A stretch of DNA of 64,000 nt, from contig CAVTWS010000012.1 in NCBI GenBank assembly GCA_963738445.1, positions 124,001-188,000 of the forward strand, given 5' to 3'. Under the pieces are notes generated by a model. That model did not search any database. It worked only from the letters and a program-made list of their open reading frames with translations, and was not told the origin of the DNA. Both the position numbers and the translations under genes were made by a program. Positions 24,434-33,687 of the stretch are shown here, piece after piece (positions within the stretch are counted from its first letter, which is position 1; every line of letters starts with the position of its first letter). Source of the DNA: CAVTWS01 sp963738445. GTDB lineage: Bacteria; Actinomycetota; Acidimicrobiia; Acidimicrobiales; SHLQ01.

Positions 24434-26086
24434 GTGGATGGTTGCCTTGTTCGAGGAGGTCGGGTCGTCGACGGAACCGGGCGGCCCGGGTTCGAGGCCG
24501 ATGTCCGTGTACGCAACGGGATGATCGTGGAGATCGGTCCGGCCCTGGCGACCTCCGGGGAGATGGAGATCGACGCCCACGGGGCTCTGGTGACCCCGGG
24601 GTTCGTCGACAGCCACACCCACTACGACCTCGAGATGTTCTGGGACCCGTCCCTGGACCCGTTGCCGACCCATGGGATCACGACCATGGTCATGGGCAAC
24701 TGCGGCCTCGGGATCGCCCCCACCCGGGCCGACATCCAGAGCGAGATCGCGGACCTGCTCTGCTTCGTGGAGGAGCTCCCGACCACCTTGACCACGGCGT
24801 TCGAGTGGGGCTGGCCGACCTGGTCGGAGTACTTCGCTACGGCGTCGACGGTGCCGCTCGCCGTGACCCCGTTCGCGTTCACGGCCCACAACGCCCTCCG
24901 GGCCACCGTGATGGGTCGCGAGGCGTGGGATCGGGCCGCTACGGACGCCGAGGTGGTGTCGATGGTCGCCTTGCTCGACGACGCGCTGCGGGCCGGATCG
25001 CTCGGGTTGTCCGGCAACTGGTTCGACACGGACCGTCGCGGCGATCTCGTACCCAGCCGTCGGGCCGATGACCGGGAGCTCCAGGCCCTGCTCGCCGCCC
25101 TGGCGCGCTGCCCCGGTGCTCTCCTCCAGACGATCATCCGCGACGACGCGACGCGGATCCATGTCCACGAGCTGGCGGCTGCGGCGGGCGTTCGGGTGCT
25201 GTCGCTCGGGGACGGCACCGGCGGGGGGCGAGACGGCGAGCCCGGGGTGACCTATCTCGGGGGAGGCGGCGAACCGGCCCGGCCCCGTCTGGGCTTCGAC
25301 TCCAGCATCGGGACTGCGGCGATCCCGGCGTGGCACACCCTGGTGAATGGTCCGGCGGAGCGCAAGCGGGCCCTGTTGGCCGACCCCGCCTGGCGCGCTC
25401 GGGCCCGCCACGACTGGGATCATCCCCTCGACGAGCAAAACTCGTTCCGGGCGAGTCAGCTCCACGAGCTGATCCTCAGCGACCCCGAGGACGGGCCCGG
25501 CCCGGCCGGCGTGTCGCTGCTCGACCTGGCCCAGGACCGCGGTCAACACCCGTCCGATGCCCTGGCGGACTGGGTGCTGGCGAATGGCATCGGGTCCCGC
25601 TACACCAAGCTCACGCTGGGGCGGATGTCCCAGGAGGACCGCGACGACCAGGATCGTCGGTTCTTCGCCCGGACCGACACCATCTTCGGCGGCACCGATG
25701 CCGGAGCGCACCTGAAGATGTTCTGCGGCGCGGGTTCGGCCCTGCACCTGCTGACGCACTGGGTCCGAGAGACGGGTGAGCTGTCGGTCGAGCAGGCGGT
25801 CCACTTCCTCACCCAACGCAGCACCGAGTTCTTCTCGCTGAACGATCGTGGTGTCGTCGCGGTCGGCAGACGGGCCGACCTCAACGTGTTCGCGCTCGAC
25901 GAGATCGACCTCCACGACGTGGCGCGGGTCCACGACCTGCCCGAGGGGGATTTCCGGTTCACCCGACCGAGCGCCGGATTCCGGGCGACCCTCGTGGGAG
26001 GGACGGCGACCGTGCTCGACGGGGTGTCGACGGGCGCCCGGCCGGCCGCCCTCAGCAGCGCGCGGGCCGCGGCGGCGAGTCGATGA
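24434..26086 (+). CDS. D-aminoacylase/dihydroorotase-type amidohydrolase
   Basis: 550 residues from GTG 24434; GGGAG sits about eight bases upstream and a TATGAT -10-like box lies near 24362. Metal-site motifs: GFVDSHTHYD (HxH of strand 1), VMGNCGLGIAP with the Cys that bridges metals in D-aminoacylase, and GGTDAGAHL (Asp of strand 8). It is read in tandem with a paralogue that starts in its stop codon. These enzymes hydrolyse cyclic or acyl amide bonds, sometimes lactones. With a P450 downstream, a ring-opening or deacylation step is plausible but unproven. Confidence 0.88.
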   Translation: MDGCLVRGGRVVDGTGRPGFEADVRVRNGMIVEIGPALATSGEMEIDAHGALVTPGFVDSHTHYDLEMFWDPSLDPLPTHGITTMVMGNCGLGIAPTRADIQSEIADLLCFVEELPTTLTTAFEWGWPTWSEYFATASTVPLAVTPFAFTAHNALRATVMGREAWDRAATDAEVVSMVALLDDALRAGSLGLSGNWFDTDRRGDLVPSRRADDRELQALLAALARCPGALLQTIIRDDATRIHVHELAAAAGVRVLSLGDGTGGGRDGEPGVTYLGGGGEPARPRLGFDSSIGTAAIPAWHTLVNGPAERKRALLADPAWRARARHDWDHPLDEQNSFRASQLHELILSDPEDGPGPAGVSLLDLAQDRGQHPSDALADWVLANGIGSRYTKLTLGRMSQEDRDDQDRRFFARTDTIFGGTDAGAHLKMFCGAGSALHLLTHWVRETGELSVEQAVHFLTQRSTEFFSLNDRGVVAVGRRADLNVFALDEIDLHDVARVHDLPEGDFRFTRPSAGFRATLVGGTATVLDGVSTGARPAALSSARAAAASR

Positions 26087-27840
26087 GTGGGGCGCCGGGC
26101 CGCATGAACGGCGGGCTCGACTGCGTGCTGCGCGGCGGCACCGTCGTCGACGGCACCGGCGGTCCGGCGAGGCGCGCCGACATCGGCGTCACCGCGGGAC
26201 GCATCGTCGCACTGGGGACCGTCGACGATACGGCCCACACGGTCATCGATGCCGACGGGCTCGTGGTGTGTCCCGGGTTCGTCGACCCGCACACCCATTA
26301 CGACGCGCAGCTGTTCTGGGACCCCTACGCCAACCCGTCGTCGCTGCACGGCGTCACCTCGGTCATCGGCGGCAACTGCTCGTTCGCCCTGGCTCCGCTC
26401 CGCGCCGCCGACGCCGACTACACCCGGCGGATGATGGCCCGGGTGGAGGGCATGCCCCTGGCCGCGCTCGAGCAGGGCGTTCCGTGGGGCTGGGAGTCGT
26501 TCGGGGACTACCTGGCCGCGCTCGACGGGCGCATCGCCGTGAACGCCGGTTTCATCGCCGGGCACTCGGCGCTACGGCGGTACGTGATGGGCGCCGAGGC
26601 GAATCGACGGGCGGCGTCGCCCGCCGAGCTCGAGCGGCTGCGCGACACCCTGCACCAGGCGCTCGCCGAGGGGGCGCTCGGCCTCTCGACCGACATCTCC
26701 GAATCGCACATGGACGGCGACGGCCTCCCCGTCCCCGCCCGGGGAGCCACGCCCGAGGAGCACCTGGCGCTGTGCGAGGTCGTGGGCCAGCACGCCGGCA
26801 CGATGCTGTCGGGCATCTTCCAGGGCGGGAGCAACGGCTGGACCAGCTTCGAGCTCGACCACCTGGTCGCGATGTCGGCCACGGCCAACCGGATCTTGAA
26901 CTGGAACCTGCTCGTCGTCGACGCCCAGGTACCCGAGCGGGCTCTCGGGCACCTGTCGCTGTCCCATCTCGCCCGGGCCGGCGGCGGCCGCATCGTGGCG
27001 CTGCTGATGCCGACCATCGTCCCGATGAACATGAGCTTCGGCACGTACTGCGCGCTGTTCCTGATCCCGGGATGGCGCGAGCTCATGGCGTTGCCGCCGG
27101 CGGAACGCATGGCCGCGCTCCGGGTCTCGGACAACCGGCGCCGGCTCGAGACGGCGGCCCGCAGCGACGAGGCCGGCATGTTCCGGCGCCTGTCCGACTT
27201 CGGGGGCTACGTCATCGGCGACGCGTTCGCCCCGGCCAACGAGGGCCTCGCCGGCCGCCGGGTGTCCGACATCGCCGCCGAACGGGGCATTCCCCCGTTC
27301 GACGCGTTGATCGACGTGGTGCTCGCCGACGATCTGCGCACCGTCCTGTGGCCGTCGGCCCCGGACGACGACGACGCCCATTGGGCGTTGCGGGCCAGCC
27401 TGTGGGACGACCCGGACATCCTCCTCGCCGGGTCCGATGCCGGGGCCCATCTGGACCGGATGTGCGGCGGCTCCTACCCATCGGAGCTGCTCGCCGATTG
27501 CCTTCGGGGCCGCCGGCTCATGTCGCTCGAGCGGGCGGTCCACGAGCTCAGCGCCAAACCGGCTGCGCTGTTCGGGCTGCGAGACCGTGGCGTGCTCGCG
27601 GCCGGAGCCCACGCCGACCTGGTGTTGTTCGACCCGGCGGCGATCGCAGCCGCGCCGCCACGGATGGTGGGCGACCTTCCCGGGGGCTGCTCCCGGCTCA
27701 CGGCCGATGCCGTCGGCATCCACCACGTGTTCGTCAACGGGGTCGAGACCGTCAGGGACGGTCAGATCACCGGCGCCCTCCCCGGCACGGTGCTGCGATC
27801 CGGGCGCGACACCGTCACCGTCACGGCCCGAGGGACGTAG
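26083..27840 (+). CDS. second D-aminoacylase-type amidohydrolase, tandem paralogue
   Basis: 585 residues; ATG overlaps the stop of the preceding gene (26083-26086). GFVDPHTHYD, IGGNCSFALAPL and LAGSDAGAHLD repeat the same metal-ligand set as its neighbour, so both are likely active. The region around residues 230-330 differs strongly from the first gene, suggesting different substrates or a hetero-oligomer. Followed 42 bases later by a P450. Cytoplasmic; no signal peptide. Confidence 0.88.
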   Translation: MSGAPGRMNGGLDCVLRGGTVVDGTGGPARRADIGVTAGRIVALGTVDDTAHTVIDADGLVVCPGFVDPHTHYDAQLFWDPYANPSSLHGVTSVIGGNCSFALAPLRAADADYTRRMMARVEGMPLAALEQGVPWGWESFGDYLAALDGRIAVNAGFIAGHSALRRYVMGAEANRRAASPAELERLRDTLHQALAEGALGLSTDISESHMDGDGLPVPARGATPEEHLALCEVVGQHAGTMLSGIFQGGSNGWTSFELDHLVAMSATANRILNWNLLVVDAQVPERALGHLSLSHLARAGGGRIVALLMPTIVPMNMSFGTYCALFLIPGWRELMALPPAERMAALRVSDNRRRLETAARSDEAGMFRRLSDFGGYVIGDAFAPANEGLAGRRVSDIAAERGIPPFDALIDVVLADDLRTVLWPSAPDDDDAHWALRASLWDDPDILLAGSDAGAHLDRMCGGSYPSELLADCLRGRRLMSLERAVHELSAKPAALFGLRDRGVLAAGAHADLVLFDPAAIAAAPPRMVGDLPGGCSRLTADAVGIHHVFVNGVETVRDGQITGALPGTVLRSGRDTVTVTARGT

Positions 27841-27882
27841 GACCTTGTGCGCCCGCCGCCGGTCGTGGTTGGGTCAGGGGTC

Positions 27883-29100
27883 GTGAACGCCAAAGATCTG
27901 TACTACGACCCGTACGACTACACGATCGACGCCGACCCGTACCCGGTCTGGAAACGGTTGCGCGACGAAGCGCCGCTGTACCACAACGAGAAGCTCGGCT
28001 TCTACGCCCTGAGTCGGTACGACGACGTCCTCGAAGGGCTCCTCGATCAGGACACCTTCGTGTCGGGCCACGGCATCACGCTCGAGATGATCGGCGACGA
28101 GCCGATCGGCATCCCGATGATGATCATGATGGACCCACCGGATCACACGACCTTGCGCAAGCTCGTGAACCGGGCCTTCACACCTCGCCGTATCGCCGCG
28201 CTGGAACCGCGGATCCGGGAGATCTGCCGCGACCTGCTCGATCCGCTGGAGGGCGCCGGCGAGTTCGATTACGTGGTCGACTACGCCGGGATGATCCCCC
28301 CGACGGTCATCCTCGCCCTCGTCGGGTTCCCGCCCGGGTTCGCCACCGAATTCCGCAAGACCGTCGACCAATCGATGCACTACGAAGCCGGCGCGGATGT
28401 CTCGGGGTCGCCGTTGCGGCGTCGGGATGTCGACGCCGTGTCCGAAGTGGGTTCCGGCATCTTCGCCTTGCTTCCCGAGCTCATGGAGCAACGCCGCCGC
28501 GACCCCCAGGACGATCTCATCTCGGCCCTGGTGCACTCCGAGCTCGTCGAGGACGGTCGTACCCGCACGCTGACGGACGCCGAGATCTTCGGCTTCGTCC
28601 AGCTGCTCGCCACCGCCGGATCCGAGACGGTGGTCCGGCTGCTGGGGTTCGCCGGTGTCGAGCTGGCGCGCCATCCCGATCAGCGGGAGCTGCTCGTCGC
28701 CGATCCGCTCCTGATCGAGAATGCCATCGAGGAGACGTTGAGGTACGAAGCCCCGTCGCCGATCCAGGGTCGTTGGGTCGCCCAGGACATCGAGCTCCAC
28801 GGCAAGATCGTCCCCCGCGGCTCGAAGATGGCCCTGCTCAACGGCAGTGCCGACCGGGACGAGCGACATTTCCCGGATCCGGATCGTTTCGACGTGCAGC
28901 GCCATGTCGACCGCCATCTGGCGTTCGGGTACGGCACACACTTCTGCATCGGCTCGGCGCTCGCCCGGCTGGAGGCCCGGGTGGCCATCGAGGAGACGCT
29001 CAACCGGTTCCCCCGGTGGGAGGTCGACGAGAGCCGGATCCAACGGATCCACACCACCACGGTGCGGGGCTACACCAACGTGCCGATGGCGCCGGCCTGA
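27883..29100 (+). CDS. cytochrome P450
   Basis: GTG 27883 gives MNAKDLYYDPYDYTIDADPY, the N-terminus expected from related P450s; a GTG at 27847 would add twelve residues with no family character. Product 405 residues. Helix-I ATAGSETVVR, EETLRYEAP (ExxR) and haem loop FGYGTHFCIGSALAR are canonical. The opening region (DPYPVWKRLRDEAPLYHNEK) is close to that of the broken P450 at 48.3 kb, so these two belong to one subfamily. It is probably co-transcribed with the two amidohydrolases and hydroxylates their substrate or product. Confidence 0.92.
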   Translation: MNAKDLYYDPYDYTIDADPYPVWKRLRDEAPLYHNEKLGFYALSRYDDVLEGLLDQDTFVSGHGITLEMIGDEPIGIPMMIMMDPPDHTTLRKLVNRAFTPRRIAALEPRIREICRDLLDPLEGAGEFDYVVDYAGMIPPTVILALVGFPPGFATEFRKTVDQSMHYEAGADVSGSPLRRRDVDAVSEVGSGIFALLPELMEQRRRDPQDDLISALVHSELVEDGRTRTLTDAEIFGFVQLLATAGSETVVRLLGFAGVELARHPDQRELLVADPLLIENAIEETLRYEAPSPIQGRWVAQDIELHGKIVPRGSKMALLNGSADRDERHFPDPDRFDVQRHVDRHLAFGYGTHFCIGSALARLEARVAIEETLNRFPRWEVDESRIQRIHTTTVRGYTNVPMAPA

Positions 29101-29161
29101 CCGCTCGGGCCGGCGGACGCGACCGCGCAGCCGTCCCGATCCCCGGGGCCTCCCGATCAGC

Positions 29162-30028
29162 TCAGCAGCGATAGACGCGCTCGGCGTTGGCGGCGAAGAG
29201 CTTGTCGACCGACTCCGCATCGAGACCGCTCGTCAGCTCGACGAAGGTCGAGTACAGCTCGTCGAAGGTGCCGTGCATCCCGTCGACGGGGAAGTTGCTG
29301 GCGAACAGGCAACGGTCGATCCCGAACCGCTCGATGGCGTACTCCACCCAGGGCCGGAACGCGGCGGCGTCCATGGACCCCAGCGGCATGGCCAGCCCGG
29401 ACAGCTTGCAGCTGACCCGCTCGCCGAGGCCGGCGAGGGCGTCGATCCCTTTCGACCAGAGAGCGAACTCCTCGGGGGTGTCGGAGCGGGGCCAGCCGGT
29501 GTGCTCCACCACCACGGCGAGATCTTCGACGGCGGCGAGCACGGTCGCGGCCTCCTGCAGTTGGTCGGGGCGGGCCATCAGGTCGAAGACGAGGTTCCGT
29601 TCCTGGAGCGCCCGGAGCACCTCGGGTTCCGGGACGGCGGCTTCCCACGACCCCATGGGTCGCACGCCGCGAAACCGGCTCGCTTCCATCTGCCGATCGA
29701 GTTGTGCGATCACCTCCGCGGTCGAGCCGGCCGGGGTGATGCCGCCGACGATGGCGTCCGGATGGCCGTCGACATCAGCCCGGCGATCGAGCTCGAGGGT
29801 CTCCTCGATCGAGCTCGGTCCGGTGGCCGCCGCCACGTTGACCAGCTTGACCACCGGCCACCCCGCCGATTCGGCCCGGTAGGTGGCGACATCGAAGCGC
29901 CGAGCCATGCCGGTGACATCGCCCATGCCGATCTCCAGGCGTCCCGACAGGTACGGGTACCACTCGGTGTTCGCCGGGTCCCATAGGTGCACGTGGGCGT
30001 CGATCACCCGTGTCGGTCGGTTCGTCAT
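29162..30028 (-). CDS. amidohydrolase-related TIM-barrel hydrolase (fuconolactonase-like group)
   Basis: 288 residues. VIDAHVHLWDP (first-strand HxH), VEHTGWPRS mid-barrel His and FASNFPVDGMHG near the end are the pattern of the amidohydrolase-2/L-fuconolactonase group, which hydrolyses lactones or decarboxylates. A lactonase fits well downstream of a Baeyer-Villiger-type monooxygenase, which makes lactones or esters. The ATG overlaps the SDR stop by four bases (30025-30028), and that SDR overlaps the monooxygenase, so the three are one operon. Confidence 0.85.
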   Translation of the reverse strand: MTNRPTRVIDAHVHLWDPANTEWYPYLSGRLEIGMGDVTGMARRFDVATYRAESAGWPVVKLVNVAAATGPSSIEETLELDRRADVDGHPDAIVGGITPAGSTAEVIAQLDRQMEASRFRGVRPMGSWEAAVPEPEVLRALQERNLVFDLMARPDQLQEAATVLAAVEDLAVVVEHTGWPRSDTPEEFALWSKGIDALAGLGERVSCKLSGLAMPLGSMDAAAFRPWVEYAIERFGIDRCLFASNFPVDGMHGTFDELYSTFVELTSGLDAESVDKLFAANAERVYRC

Positions 30029-31713
30029 GGCGCCTCCTCGGCGGTCGGGGATCCGGCGATGTCGCGCAGCACGTCGTCGAGCCAGACGGGGAGGTCGGGG
30101 CCGCCGAAGGTCACGCCGGCGCGGGGCCGGGGGTGGCTGCGGAGCCCGAACCAGCCCGACCCGGTCACCAGCTCGGCGCCGGAGAGCGCGAGCGTGTCGG
30201 CACTGGTCGCCAGGTGAGCGGCCAGCTCGCCGACCAACTCCACGTTCGGCTCGTCGAGGTCCTCGACGCTGACCGAGAGTGCGGTGACCCGGCCCTGGGT
30301 CGAGCTCAGCGCCGATCGGGCGAGCTGGGCCGCCGCCTGGGCGCGGCTGCGGCCGCCGGCCGTCGTGGCGTCGGTGAGGGTGACGAGCCGGAGCGGACGG
30401 CCCGACCGGGCCGATTCATCCGCCACCGCCCGGGCCCACCCGGCGTCTGCGTGGATCTGCCCCACGATCCCGCTGTGGTCGGCGAGGACCCGCTCCCATC
30501 CGCCTCCCGGGGCGGAACCGGGTGACGGCTCGAGTCCCACGATCACGGCGTCGACGGATCCGCGAGCTCCGAGGAGAGCGCCCAGGGCCTCTCCGGGCGC
30601 CTCGAAGCCCGATCCCGTCCGGTGCGGGTCGATCGGGATGCCGGTCGCCCCGCGGACGGTGAGCGCGGCCATCGTGGCCGCGCGGACACCGGCATGTTCG
30701 ATCGCCACGGCACAGGTCCATGACGTCGCCGCAGGTGCGCCGTCCGCAACCGGCTGGCGGAAGATCGACCCGAACCGGGGGTTGTTGCCGCCACCGGTGG
30801 CCTGGGTGGCCTCGGCGGTCGCCAGTGCGCTCACGGTGACCTCGTCGAGCACGTGACGCAACGAGGTGACATGGCTGGCGCGGACCACCTCGAGCAGGCG
30901 GGGTTGATCGATGATCGCGATCTCGGATCCGCCGGCGAAGATGACCTGTCCGTTGCAGCCGGAGCGGTCGTCGACGGCCAGGTGGGCGCCGAAGGGGCCG
31001 AGCTGGTCGGGAGTCGGGAGCGCCCCGAGGGCCAGGCCGCCGCTCGCCGCCGAGCCGCCGGCCGCGGCGCGGCTCCGTTCGAGTGCGGCCGTCACCATGC
31101 GGGTGACGGCGATCGGCGAGATTGCGTTGATGGTCACCCCGGCTGGTGCGCAGCGTCCGAGCTGCCACGTGAGCGACGCCACGGCCCGTTTCGCGCACGA
31201 GTACGCCCCGGCGTCCGCGGTGCGCCAGCCCGAGCCCGAGGTGACACCGATGATCCGCCCGCGGCCGGCGGCGGCCATGAGGGGCAACGCCGCCGACAGC
31301 ACGTTCCGGTAGCCGTCGAGATGCACGGACAACACGTCGAGCCAGTCCTCCGCCGTCCCGTCGACGAAACTCGTCGGGCGGCTGATGCCCGCCACGTTGA
31401 CCACGGCGTCCAGACGGCCGAACTCGGCCATCAGGCCGTCGAACAGGGCCCGAACGGCGTCGGCGTCGGTCACCGAGGTCGACGAGGCGCGTGCCGACCC
31501 GCCGGCCGCCACGATGCGGTCGGCCGTCGTCTCACCACCTCGGGGGAGGAGCTCGGCTCCGTCGAGGGTCACGAGTGGATCCACGGTCACGACGAAGACC
31601 CCTCGTCGGCCCAGGTCCTCGGCGATCGCCGCCCCGATGCCGCCACCGCCGCCGGTGACCACGGCGACCCGCGGCCCGGCTGCCTTGCTCTCCGACCCGG
31701 TCGGCTTCGTCAT
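30025..31713 (-). CDS. two-domain SDR-family protein, about 562 residues
   Basis: Residues about 14-300 are a classical SDR: VAVVTGGGGGIG, NVAGI, IGVTSGSGWRTADAGAY with YSCAK (YxxxK) and INAISPIAVTRM. Residues about 310-562 form a second Rossmann-like part (SWTCAVAIEHAGVRAATMAA, VDAVIVGLEPSPGS, RPLRLVTLTDATTAGG) without an obvious cofactor loop, resembling a degenerate SDR repeat. It is twice the usual SDR length. It overlaps both neighbours by four bases (monooxygenase upstream, amidohydrolase downstream), so it probably oxidises an alcohol in the same pathway. Confidence 0.8.
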   Translation of the reverse strand: MTKPTGSESKAAGPRVAVVTGGGGGIGAAIAEDLGRRGVFVVTVDPLVTLDGAELLPRGGETTADRIVAAGGSARASSTSVTDADAVRALFDGLMAEFGRLDAVVNVAGISRPTSFVDGTAEDWLDVLSVHLDGYRNVLSAALPLMAAAGRGRIIGVTSGSGWRTADAGAYSCAKRAVASLTWQLGRCAPAGVTINAISPIAVTRMVTAALERSRAAAGGSAASGGLALGALPTPDQLGPFGAHLAVDDRSGCNGQVIFAGGSEIAIIDQPRLLEVVRASHVTSLRHVLDEVTVSALATAEATQATGGGNNPRFGSIFRQPVADGAPAATSWTCAVAIEHAGVRAATMAALTVRGATGIPIDPHRTGSGFEAPGEALGALLGARGSVDAVIVGLEPSPGSAPGGGWERVLADHSGIVGQIHADAGWARAVADESARSGRPLRLVTLTDATTAGGRSRAQAAAQLARSALSSTQGRVTALSVSVEDLDEPNVELVGELAAHLATSADTLALSGAELVTGSGWFGLRSHPRPRAGVTFGGPDLPVWLDDVLRDIAGSPTAEEAP

Positions 31714-33551
31714 CGCGACCGACCTCCTTCCCGGATCTCGACCTCGAGGCCTTCGAAGGTCCCGGCATCCAGCCAACTCTCGAGCAACTCGCGATAGCCG
31801 AACCAGTCGCCGAACCCGCGGCCGTAGTTGCCGTTGCGTGGGTTCATGGCTTGAGGGTTCCCCTCGTTGTTGAGGCGGGACGGAGTGCACATCGACATGA
31901 ACGCGCTCCCGTCGATGTAGGAATCGAGGATCTTCTGCACCCAGGCCTCCTCGGCCGCGGCGGAGACGTCGAACACCGGCGTGTCCGCCTCGGTGCCACG
32001 ACGGCGCTCCAGTCGGGCCACCGCGCCGCCGACGAACTCCGCTCCCAGCACGGCGAGCTGGGTGTAGTTGACCGTCACGACCGCCTGCTGTCCCGGCGCC
32101 GGCATGACGAACAGGTTCGGGAAGCCCCGGCTCATCATCCCGAAGAGCGTGGTCGAACCGTCGGCGAACTTCTCGGCGAGGCTGAGGCCACCGCGCCCGA
32201 TGACGTCGTGACCCGCTCGGCGAGGCAGCGGGGTCAGCTCCGCTTCGAACCCGGTGCCGTAGATGAGGCAGTCGACCTCGTACTCGGTGCCTTCGACCAC
32301 CGGACCTCGCCGGGTGATGCGTTCGAAGCCCCCGGGGCAGTCGATCAGATCCACGTTGGGGAGGTTGAAGGCGGCGAGATATTCGTCGTGGAAGCAGGGG
32401 CGTTTGCACCGGTACCGGTAGTACGGCTTGAGCGCCTCGGCCTTCGTGGGGTCGGTGACGATGGACTCCACACGCCCGCGGTGCGCTTCCATGATCTGGA
32501 AGTCGATCAACTCGCCGGCCCGGACGATGTCCTCCATAGACATGCCCTCACGCCGGGTCGGGTTCGACACGGCGGCGTAGTCGTGGGTCCAGCCGTCGGC
32601 GATGAGGTCGTCGTCGACGGGCCGGCCGAGCATGATCGCCTGGAAGTTGTCCATGCGGGCCTTCTGCCACCCGGGCTGGAGGCGGTCGGCGAAATCGGGG
32701 TCGGTCGGGCGATTGCCCCGAACACCGATCGCCGATGGTGTCCGTTGGAACACGATCACCTTCCTGGCCGCCTCGGCCAGCGGTCGCAGGCACTGGATGC
32801 CGGTGGCGCCGGTGCCCACCAGGCCGACGACCTGGTCGGCGAGCTCGGTGAGCGGCTGGCCCGGGCCACCACCCGTGTACCCGTAGTCCCAGCGGGCGGT
32901 GTGGAAGGACGTGCCCCCGAAGTCCTCGATGCCGGGGATGGCGGGGAGCTTGAGCAGGTTGAGGATGCCGACGGCGAGGACGTAGTAGCGACTCGAGATC
33001 CGGTCGCCGCGGTCGGTGTCGACCACCCAGCGGGCCTGGGTGTCGTCCCACTCGGCCCGTGTCACCCCGGTGTGGAACAGGGCATCGTCGACGAGGTCGT
33101 ACCGCTCGGCGATGGCCTGCAGGTGCTGACGGATCTCCTCGCCCGATGCATAGCGGTCCTTGGGGCTGTACCCCATCTCCTCCAGCATCGGGATGTAGAT
33201 CGACGACTCGACGTCGCACATCACGGCGGGATAGCGGTTCCAGTACCACGTGCCGCCGATGCCGCCGGCCTGGTCGACGATCCGGAGCCGGCGGACCCCG
33301 GCGTTGCGCAGCTGCACGCCGGCCAGGACCCCGGCGATGCCCCCGCCGACGATGACCACGTCGACATCGTCGGCGACGGGCCCGCGCTCGGCGAGCGGCG
33401 TGAAGGGATCCGCCCGGTAGCGGGCGAACCGTTCGTCGCGCCTGAGGTCGACCGTGGCGGCGCGGTCGGGCACCAGCCGCTTGTCGCGCTCGGCGAGGTA
33501 CCGGGCCTGGACCGCTTCGGCGTCGTACCCGTCGACCCAGTCCGTTGACAT
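31710..33551 (-). CDS. flavin-containing/Baeyer-Villiger monooxygenase
   Basis: 613 residues, intact. The ATG has GGGGAG seven bases upstream. VVIVGGGIAGVLAGVQL (FAD loop), GGTWYWNRYPAVMCDVES, the fingerprint-like FGGTSFHTARWDY and GLVGTGATGIQ (NADPH loop) are present, with YRCKRPCFHDEY in the C-terminal half. It is a close relative in layout of the frameshifted enzyme at 19.2-21 kb, with the same about 60-residue N-terminal extension. Likely inserts oxygen into a ketone to give an ester or lactone, which the co-operonic lactonase-like amidohydrolase would open. Confidence 0.9.
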   Translation of the reverse strand: MSTDWVDGYDAEAVQARYLAERDKRLVPDRAATVDLRRDERFARYRADPFTPLAERGPVADDVDVVIVGGGIAGVLAGVQLRNAGVRRLRIVDQAGGIGGTWYWNRYPAVMCDVESSIYIPMLEEMGYSPKDRYASGEEIRQHLQAIAERYDLVDDALFHTGVTRAEWDDTQARWVVDTDRGDRISSRYYVLAVGILNLLKLPAIPGIEDFGGTSFHTARWDYGYTGGGPGQPLTELADQVVGLVGTGATGIQCLRPLAEAARKVIVFQRTPSAIGVRGNRPTDPDFADRLQPGWQKARMDNFQAIMLGRPVDDDLIADGWTHDYAAVSNPTRREGMSMEDIVRAGELIDFQIMEAHRGRVESIVTDPTKAEALKPYYRYRCKRPCFHDEYLAAFNLPNVDLIDCPGGFERITRRGPVVEGTEYEVDCLIYGTGFEAELTPLPRRAGHDVIGRGGLSLAEKFADGSTTLFGMMSRGFPNLFVMPAPGQQAVVTVNYTQLAVLGAEFVGGAVARLERRRGTEADTPVFDVSAAAEEAWVQKILDSYIDGSAFMSMCTPSRLNNEGNPQAMNPRNGNYGRGFGDWFGYRELLESWLDAGTFEGLEVEIREGGRSR

Positions 33552-33587
33552 CACGCAGCTCCCCCGATTGGTCTTGACATTGCACCA

Positions 33588-33608
33588 CACGGACGAGTTG
33601 GGTCCGTG
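33588..33608. promoter_or_regulatory. perfect inverted repeat in divergent promoter
   Basis: CACGGAC, seven bases, GTCCGTG, between the monooxygenase start (33551) and the TIM-barrel gene (33688). A TTGACA lies at 33574-33579. Size and position suit a dimeric repressor operator controlling both directions. No regulator gene is nearby. Confidence 0.55.
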
Positions 33609-33687
33609 ACGACGGTGTAGGACACGATGGGGCATCGCGTCAACCGGCACCCCGGCACCCGCGGCGCCGTGGAGCGTCGCCCAGGGC

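Noticed and set aside
25848..29174. very long open frame of about 1,100 codons on the plus strand
   Set aside because: It is extremely Arg/Pro/Gly-rich and out of frame with the two amidohydrolases and the P450, whose motifs are clear; a high-G+C shadow.
30025..32409. 794-codon extended frame joining the SDR upstream into the monooxygenase
   Set aside because: The additional N-terminal part is an out-of-frame reading of the intact monooxygenase; ATG 31713 gives a normal SDR start.
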